DNA of 11,002 nucleotides. Origin: an uncultured Ruminococcus sp. (GTDB taxonomy: Bacteria > Bacillota > Clostridia > Oscillospirales > CAG-272). The DNA lies in NCBI GenBank assembly GCA_902797125.1, contig CADBRS010000031.1, positions 1 through 11,002 on the forward strand, read 5' to 3'. The position numbers were made by a program, and so were the translations under genes. Below the pieces are notes generated by a model, which ran no database searches, was not told the origin of the DNA, and saw only the letters and a program-made list of their open reading frames with translations. Positions 7,348-11,002 of this stretch are shown here, one piece after another. Positions within the stretch are counted from its first letter, which is position 1. Every line of letters begins with the position of its first letter.

Positions 7348-7908
7348 TCAATCCAAAGGTTTCCCTGTTTTGTCGAAAAGCGGCAGCTTCTCAAGATAGA
7401 TCAGATCTTTGCGATCGGCAGCCTTGCCTTCTGCCAAAACGGTCATGCGGCCAACGATGATACCGCCCGCCTCTTCGGTCAGTTTTTCAAGGGCTTTGAG
7501 CGATTCGCCGGTCGAAACAACGTCGTCTACGATCAGGATCTTCTTGCCGCGCATTTTGTCCATGTCGGCCTGATCCAGATAGAGGTGCTGTTCTCTTTCT
7601 GTCGTGATTGATTTAACGACCACATCAACGACTTTTTGCATATACAGCTTCGGAACTTTTCTGGCCAGAACATACCATCTGTTTCCGTCCAGACGGCACA
7701 TCTCGTGGGCAAGCGGAATGCCTTTGGACTCCGCCGTCAAAATATAGTCATATTCCGGTGCTTTTGCAAGCAGAGCCTTTGCGCACGCAGTCGTGATCTC
7801 GGGATCACCGAACATCACGAAGCCCGCGATACAAAGTTCGTCGTTCAGTTTGCAAATCGGCAAACTTCTTTTGCAACCGGCAATGGTCATCGTATAAAAC
7901 TTATCCAT
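7348..7908 (-). CDS. Type I phosphoribosyltransferase, adenine-type
   Basis: The ATG at 7908 has GAGGGG seven bases upstream and overlaps the end of thiI by eight bases; longer in-frame starts lie within thiI and lack a site. The 186-residue product carries the PRPP-binding signature ILIVDDVVSTGES (124-136) of type I phosphoribosyltransferases, with the diagnostic paired Asp128-Asp129 and the STGES loop. An upstream ILTAESKGIPLAHE (56-69) resembles the adenine/xanthine phosphoribosyltransferase loop. Such enzymes join a purine base to PRPP, giving AMP or a related nucleotide. Length and order best fit adenine phosphoribosyltransferase (apt), but a xanthine enzyme or a PRTase-fold regulator cannot be excluded. 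Its place between thiI and aspS gives no metabolic clue beyond growth-linked expression. Confidence 0.85.
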   Translation of the reverse strand: MDKFYTMTIAGCKRSLPICKLNDELCIAGFVMFGDPEITTACAKALLAKAPEYDYILTAESKGIPLAHEMCRLDGNRWYVLARKVPKLYMQKVVDVVVKSITTEREQHLYLDQADMDKMRGKKILIVDDVVSTGESLKALEKLTEEAGGIIVGRMTVLAEGKAADRKDLIYLEKLPLFDKTGKPLD

Positions 7909-9121
7909 GATTTTCCCCTCTTTCTTTTCTGTCAGGACCGGTCCAGATCCTGTAGGCGCTTTCCAATGCTTCTCCAACTAAAGTGTCAAAATCTGTTTTA
8001 GCTTCCTGTGCCCGGACTTTATCCAGATCCGGTTTGGTTCTGGGATGCCTTGGTGTGAAAACCGTGCAGCAATCCTCATACGGTTCGATCGAAATGTCGA
8101 AAGTCCCTATTCTCCGGGATATTTGAATGATTTCTTCTTTATCCAAACCGATGCAGGGGCGCAGGACGGGAAGTGATGCTCTGTCTTCCGTTGATGTGAT
8201 CGCTTCGATCGTCTGGGAAGCGACCTGACCCAGACTCTCTCCGGTGATCAGGGCCTTACAGCCGTTGCGAATCGCGATTTCCGATGCAATTCGCATCATA
8301 AATCGGCGCAAAAGCAATGTAAAATAATCTTCCTCACAATCCCTCATCAAGACTTCCTGAATGTGGGTCAGCGAAACAACGTGGACCAGAAGGTTGCCTG
8401 TGTAGTCCGACATCTGATCCGCCAGTCTGAAAACTTTTTCCCGAGCCAGTTCGGAAGTGTATGGAAAAGATTCAAAATGAACAGCCTCCAGACGCATGCC
8501 TCTCTTGGCCATCATGTAACCGGCCACGGGTGAATCGATGCCCCCGGATAAAAGTAGCAATCCTTTTCCGTTTGAGCCTACCGGCATGCCGCCCGCAGCA
8601 TGCTGCTGTCCGGCATGGATGTAAGCGGCCTGCTCCCGGATCTCGATACGCACCGTGATATCCGGATGGTGAACATCCACTTTCAAGTGTGGCATGACTT
8701 CCAGCAGTGCTCCGCCAACTTCGGCTGAGATCTCCATGGAGTCTTTTTCGAACGTTTTATCCGAGCGTCTGGCATCACACTTGAATGTGCTCGCTCCGGT
8801 CAGGAAATCCGGAATATACGTTTTGGCCAGTTCCAGGATCGCGTCCATGTTTTTTTCACATTCTGCCGCTCGCGTGATCGCAACGATTCCAAAAACTTTG
8901 GATGCTGACGCATACATTCCGTCCAGATCGGATTCTTCATCGAGTGGCACGATATAAATCGTACTTTGCGAATAATAAATGTCGAACCGGCCGAACCTGG
9001 CGGAACGTCTGCGCAATTCTTTCAGAAGCGTATCCTCGAAAAATTTGCGGTTCGCCCCTTTGAGAATGATCTCGCCGTATTTGCAGAGCAATATTTCCTT
9101 AAACTTCTTCACCGGAATCAT
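7901..9121 (-). CDS. thiI: tRNA 4-thiouridine synthase (short form)
   Basis: ThiI activates U8 of tRNA with ATP and inserts sulfur, giving 4-thiouridine; in some bacteria it also feeds sulfur to thiamine synthesis. The 406-residue protein has an N-terminal ferredoxin-like region (1-60, with KYGEIILKGANRKFFE at 14-29) and a THUMP RNA-binding domain (about 60-170). A PP-loop ATP pyrophosphatase domain follows, with LSGGIDSPVAGYM (191-203) and LITGESLGQVASQT (291-304). A Cys pair in EDCCTVFTP (349-357) corresponds to the core cysteine region. The C-terminal rhodanese domain of E. coli ThiI is absent, as is normal in Bacillota, so sulfur must come directly from a partner cysteine desulfurase, which is not encoded next door. 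The ATG at 9121 has AGGAAGG very close; a GTG at 9112 with better spacing is an alternative. Either way it overlaps the upstream gene. Confidence 0.95.
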   Translation of the reverse strand: MIPVKKFKEILLCKYGEIILKGANRKFFEDTLLKELRRRSARFGRFDIYYSQSTIYIVPLDEESDLDGMYASASKVFGIVAITRAAECEKNMDAILELAKTYIPDFLTGASTFKCDARRSDKTFEKDSMEISAEVGGALLEVMPHLKVDVHHPDITVRIEIREQAAYIHAGQQHAAGGMPVGSNGKGLLLLSGGIDSPVAGYMMAKRGMRLEAVHFESFPYTSELAREKVFRLADQMSDYTGNLLVHVVSLTHIQEVLMRDCEEDYFTLLLRRFMMRIASEIAIRNGCKALITGESLGQVASQTIEAITSTEDRASLPVLRPCIGLDKEEIIQISRRIGTFDISIEPYEDCCTVFTPRHPRTKPDLDKVRAQEAKTDFDTLVGEALESAYRIWTGPDRKERGENHG

Positions 9122-9431
9122 TCCCTTCCTGTTCGACGTTCGCCGTCTCGTCCGAGTCTTCATCCGGATCGGCATCCAGCAGAGCATGGAGCAGTTCCCG
9201 AGCCTTTTCCTCCATCCGTTTGTCAACGAATATGTCCGTGCCGAAAACCGAAAAGCCCGTGATGATCTTGACGGAACTGCCGGCGCCTCTTTCTTTCAGA
9301 AGATAAGGTATCTCTTCCGCAATGAGCATGCTTTCGACAACAGCCAGCTGGACGTTGTCATAGACTGTCCTCACGCAAACAACATTGTCATATTGCGCAT
9401 GCGGTTCATCTTTGCCGAATATTATTCCCAT
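9099..9431 (-). CDS. Small DUF2007-like protein with acidic tail
   Basis: This 110-residue soluble protein starts at an ATG preceded by AGGAAGGA. Residues 15-80 form an alternating strand/helix pattern resembling DUF2007 (putative signal-transducing protein): VVCVRTVYDN, a helix AVVESMLIAEEIPYLLK, then IFVDKRMEEKARELL. Residues about 86-110 are almost all Asp, Glu, Gly, Ser and Asn, a flexible acidic tail. No catalytic residues are evident; the family is thought to bind partners or ligands, without an established reaction. It lies 14 bases after the exonuclease gene, and its last 23 bases overlap the start of thiI, so translation of the two is probably coupled. The family assignment rests on pattern recognition only. 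Confidence 0.7.
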   Translation of the reverse strand: MGIIFGKDEPHAQYDNVVCVRTVYDNVQLAVVESMLIAEEIPYLLKERGAGSSVKIITGFSVFGTDIFVDKRMEEKARELLHALLDADPDEDSDETANVEQEGNDSGEEV

Positions 9432-9445
9432 AGTCCTTCCTCAAA

Positions 9446-10531
9446 TCAGTCATCGTAGTAGTTCGGGAAAAGGCAGTCCCAGACTTTCTGGCAGGCAATC
9501 GTATCTGCGACGGACGTATGGGGAATGCCTTCGCCCCACGAAATACCCAGGCACTCCATAGCATCGATCAAAGACATGTGGACCAGATCAGGATCATGCT
9601 CATGAGCGTACCTGACAAATTCCGCGGCACAGTCCCGGGTCTTCTTCTTTAAAGCTTCCCTTTCCTTTTCGGTATCGTAGATATACTTGATATGGCTGAA
9701 ATCGGTTGAAACGCCATAAGCAATCAATCTGTCGGCATTGGCGAAAAGTTCCTTGAGCTGCGGAATCAGATCGTTGAGCAAAGGTGCATTTTCCACCATG
9801 GCAGGGGTGATGCCGTGAATCCGTTCTGTCCGGTGCCATTTCTTTTTTCTGACCGGCCGGACCAGCGTATCCATCAATATTTTGCCGTTTCCGTCGCAGA
9901 TCGAGATGGAAATGATCTCGTCATGAACATAAACGTCCGTCAGTTCCAGATCGAAGAAAAGAACCTTCTCTCTCTTCATCCCGTAAGCCCGGTTTCTGTA
10001 CTGATCTCCCTCAGCCCGTCTGACGGCCAGATCTTTTTCGAAGCACTCTCTGCACAGTTTGTGACGGTAGCGTTCGTTTTTGCCGCATTTGGCACAGGGC
10101 AAAGGCAACCTGACAGCCGTTTTGATATCGTAAAAATATACGATGGATTTATCGTTCCGTATGGTGTAAGCCACCGGTTCTTCCACGACGGAATAATGCT
10201 TTTGGATCAACCTGTCTTTGGTATAGTAACCTTGGCTTTGCGCTCTTTTGAATGTAGTTTTTCCGATGACGGTTCCGCTGTCCAGCGTCATCGGCGCTTT
10301 TTTGGATGTCGGAGCATACCACTGTTCAGGCGGCGCTTCGGTCACACGGGTCGGATCGAAGAAATAGATGATACTTCCGTCCGGGCCTACCTCAAATGCT
10401 GCAGGATTGCCCGTCGGCACCAGATGCATCATGTCCAGCACTTCCCGACTCAAAAGATGTCTGTTATCGGCTTCTCTTCGAGTAATTCTGGGTATATCGA
10501 GGGAGCCGCTTTTTATTTGATTCTCGTTCAC
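9446..10531 (-). CDS. DEDDh 3'-5' exonuclease with duplicated N-terminal module and zinc knuckle
   Basis: The start is a GTG at 10531, five bases after GGGAGG; the ATG two bases earlier meets a stop at once. The 361-residue protein has three parts. Residues about 15-143 hold two copies of a roughly 50-residue module, each with a core like AAFEVGPDGSIIYFFD (44-59) and VAYTIRNDKSIVYFYD (120-135). Cys146, Cys149, Cys160 and Cys163 (CxxC...CxxC) should bind zinc. Residues 187-352 are an RNase T/DNA polymerase III epsilon-type exonuclease with all DEDDh residues: Asp194 and Glu196 (FFDLELT), Asp277 (STDFSH), His338 and Asp343 (HTSVAD). It should remove nucleotides from 3' ends of DNA or RNA with two metals. 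As first gene of an operon for tRNA modification and charging, an RNA role is plausible but unproven. I know no established name for this architecture. Confidence 0.88.
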   Translation of the reverse strand: MNENQIKSGSLDIPRITRREADNRHLLSREVLDMMHLVPTGNPAAFEVGPDGSIIYFFDPTRVTEAPPEQWYAPTSKKAPMTLDSGTVIGKTTFKRAQSQGYYTKDRLIQKHYSVVEEPVAYTIRNDKSIVYFYDIKTAVRLPLPCAKCGKNERYRHKLCRECFEKDLAVRRAEGDQYRNRAYGMKREKVLFFDLELTDVYVHDEIISISICDGNGKILMDTLVRPVRKKKWHRTERIHGITPAMVENAPLLNDLIPQLKELFANADRLIAYGVSTDFSHIKYIYDTEKEREALKKKTRDCAAEFVRYAHEHDPDLVHMSLIDAMECLGISWGEGIPHTSVADTIACQKVWDCLFPNYYDD

Positions 10532-10591
10532 ATAAACCTCCCGAGACTTTTTCGATTATATAGCAGTAGCTAAAATTGCACATACATAGTT

Positions 10592-10600
10592 ATTATACCA
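10592..10600 (-). promoter_or_regulatory. Extended -10 promoter of the seven-gene operon
   Basis: On the minus strand TGGTATAAT is an extended -10 box with perfect TATAAT; the region 17 bases upstream (AACTAT) is a poor -35, which extended -10 promoters tolerate. Transcription would start near 10585, about 54 bases before the GTG start. A second TATAAT at 10555-10560 lies in the leader without a good -35 and is less likely. No other promoter was found before the downstream genes. Confidence 0.6.
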
Positions 10601-10622
10601 CATTTTACCAAGAAATAGTTGC

Positions 10623-10650
10623 GTGCGCGCGTAAATTCGCGCGACCGCAC
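10623..10650. repeat. GC-rich inverted repeat in the divergent intergenic region
   Basis: GTGCGCGCG and CGCG...CGCAC can pair as a nine-base-pair stem around the loop TAAATT, with CGAC bulged on one side. The left arm and its surroundings (from 10621) alternate purine and pyrimidine for about 12 bases, a Z-DNA-prone pattern. It lies upstream of the operon promoter and stands out from the A/T-rich flanks. On the plus strand a T-run follows six bases later, but no plus-strand gene ends here, so it is unlikely to be a terminator. Confidence 0.5.
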
Positions 10651-10653
10651 GGG

Positions 10654-10690
10654 ACTTTTTGACATTTTTGACATTTTTGACTTTTTGACA
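10654..10690. repeat. Four tandem TTTTTGAC repeats
   Basis: Four copies of TTTTTGAC begin at 10656, 10665, 10674 and 10682, spaced 9, 9 and 8 bases; three are followed by A, making TTGACA. They sit in the gap between the divergent operon and the MBOAT gene, about 180 bases before the latter and 60 bases upstream of the operon's -10. Direct repeats with such spacing can bind response regulators or other oligomerising proteins. No matching -10 box stands 16-18 bases downstream, so they are not simply promoters. Confidence 0.6.
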
Positions 10691-10805
10691 AAGATTGTAC
10701 GTAAAAGTAAGTTGTCCGGTATACTTTTTTGGGCCCAACTAACTTTTTCCGAATTGGAGGAGCCATTTTTGCTCGGTCAAATCAGGACTGTTTCCTCTTT
10801 TTCGG

Positions 10806-10834
10806 TTGTCCTTCGGTGCAGATAGTGGTACAAT
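10806..10834 (+). promoter_or_regulatory. Promoter of the MBOAT gene
   Basis: TTGTCC (10806-10811) and TACAAT (10829-10834) are 17 bases apart, a good sigma-A type promoter. Transcription would start near 10841, giving a leader of about 30 bases that includes the ribosome binding site GAGGAGGG before the ATG at 10871. The upstream 10690-10805 stretch holds only a weaker promoter-like pair (TTGTAC, 19 bases, TATACT at 10720-10725) and no convincing gene. Confidence 0.7.
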
Positions 10835-10870
10835 ATGAACAGAAACTTGAGTTGAGAGGAGGGTTTTCAG

Positions 10871-11002
10871 ATGCTGTTTTCATCATTCGTTTTCATCTTT
10901 CTGTTCCTTCCCGCGACTCTGCTCATTTATTATGCTGTTCCGGTCAAATACCGGAACCTGGCCCTGCTGATCCTCAGCCTGATTTTTTATGCCTGGAGAC
11001 CG
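10871..11002 (+). CDS. MBOAT-family membrane O-acyltransferase, N-terminus (partial)
   Basis: Forty-four codons lie in the window and the gene continues past the right edge. The ATG at 10871 follows GAGGAGGG. The protein begins MLFSSFVFIFLFLPATLL, one long hydrophobic segment. A short basic loop (VKYRN, 25-29) and a second hydrophobic segment ending in FYAWRP (39-44) follow. This pattern, 'LFSS-x-FIFLFLP ... YRN ... FYAW', is typical of the first two membrane helices of AlgI/DltB-like MBOAT proteins, which move acyl groups across the membrane onto exported polymers such as alginate-like polysaccharide or teichoic acid. The catalytic histidine lies far downstream, outside the window, so activity and acceptor cannot be judged. 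AlgI-like proteins usually have an SGNH/AlgJ-like partner gene next to them; none is visible here. Confidence 0.8.
   Translation, partial: MLFSSFVFIFLFLPATLLIYYAVPVKYRNLALLILSLIFYAWRP

Noticed and set aside
9815..10573. A 252-codon plus-strand open frame opposite the exonuclease gene
   Set aside because: The opposite strand encodes a complete exonuclease with all catalytic residues, and this frame has no start signal or domain.
10623..10660. GC-rich hairpin plus T-run as an intrinsic terminator on the plus strand
   Set aside because: No plus-strand transcript is expected to arrive from the left, the stem has a bulge, and six bases separate it from the T-run.
10695..10725. Second plus-strand promoter (TTGTAC, 19-base spacer, TATACT)
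   Set aside because: The spacer is long and the downstream promoter at 10806-10834 is much better placed; kept only as a remote possibility.
10556..10738. A 60-codon minus-strand frame in the intergenic region
   Set aside because: It translates the TTTTTGAC array and the GC-rich inverted repeat into low-complexity Lys/Asn/Val sequence, starts at TTG without a ribosome binding site, and spans the operon promoter.
10756..10820. GGAGGAG followed by a TTG and a 17-codon frame, as a possible leader peptide of the MBOAT gene
   Set aside because: It lies mostly upstream of the best MBOAT promoter and would need the weaker promoter at 10695-10725; the frame has no attenuator-like features, so it cannot be supported.
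1..11002. CRISPR array, insertion sequence, prophage or defence system
   Set aside because: No spaced direct repeats with unique spacers, transposase, integrase, terminal inverted repeats or toxin-antitoxin-like pairs were seen on either strand.

Overview
The window looks like a chromosomal stretch of a Gram-positive anaerobe of the Clostridia (Bacillota). I infer this from strong AGGAGG-type ribosome binding sites, sigma-A style promoters with 17-base spacers, a short ThiI without a rhodanese domain, a clostridial-type Toprim/RNase M5-like protein, and a tmRNA gene whose CCA end is not encoded. No mobile element, CRISPR array or phage gene was seen. Base composition and codon use look even throughout.

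Almost everything lies on the minus strand, so it reads from right to left. At the far right (10871 to the end) the first 44 codons of a plus-strand MBOAT-type membrane acyltransferase begin. About 340 bases of gene-free DNA (10532-10870) separate it from a divergent minus-strand operon. This gap holds promoters for both sides, a GC-rich inverted repeat and a small array of TTTTTGAC repeats.

The operon (10531 down to 3601) has seven tightly packed or overlapping genes: a DEDDh 3'-5' exonuclease with an unusual duplicated N-terminal module and a zinc knuckle, a small DUF2007-like protein, thiI (tRNA 4-thiouridine synthase), an adenine-type phosphoribosyltransferase, aspS (aspartyl-tRNA synthetase), a U32-family protein of the TrhP/RlhA type (RNA uridine hydroxylation), and an RNase M5-like Toprim protein. 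The common theme is tRNA and rRNA maturation or charging. The ssrA gene (tmRNA, ribosome rescue) follows with its own promoter and intrinsic terminator.

Immediately after the ssrA terminator comes a 917-residue secreted lipoprotein with a probable alpha/alpha-barrel (six-hairpin glycosidase-like) catalytic region of unknown specificity, closed by its own terminator. The left edge holds the start of a membrane-anchored protein with a well-formed promoter whose -35 box lies inside a perfect 16-base palindrome.

Most of the window is ordinary housekeeping sequence. The parts worth a second look are the exonuclease's N-terminal duplication, the structured divergent intergenic region, the tmRNA tag, the promoterless position of the lipoprotein gene, and the palindromic operator candidate.
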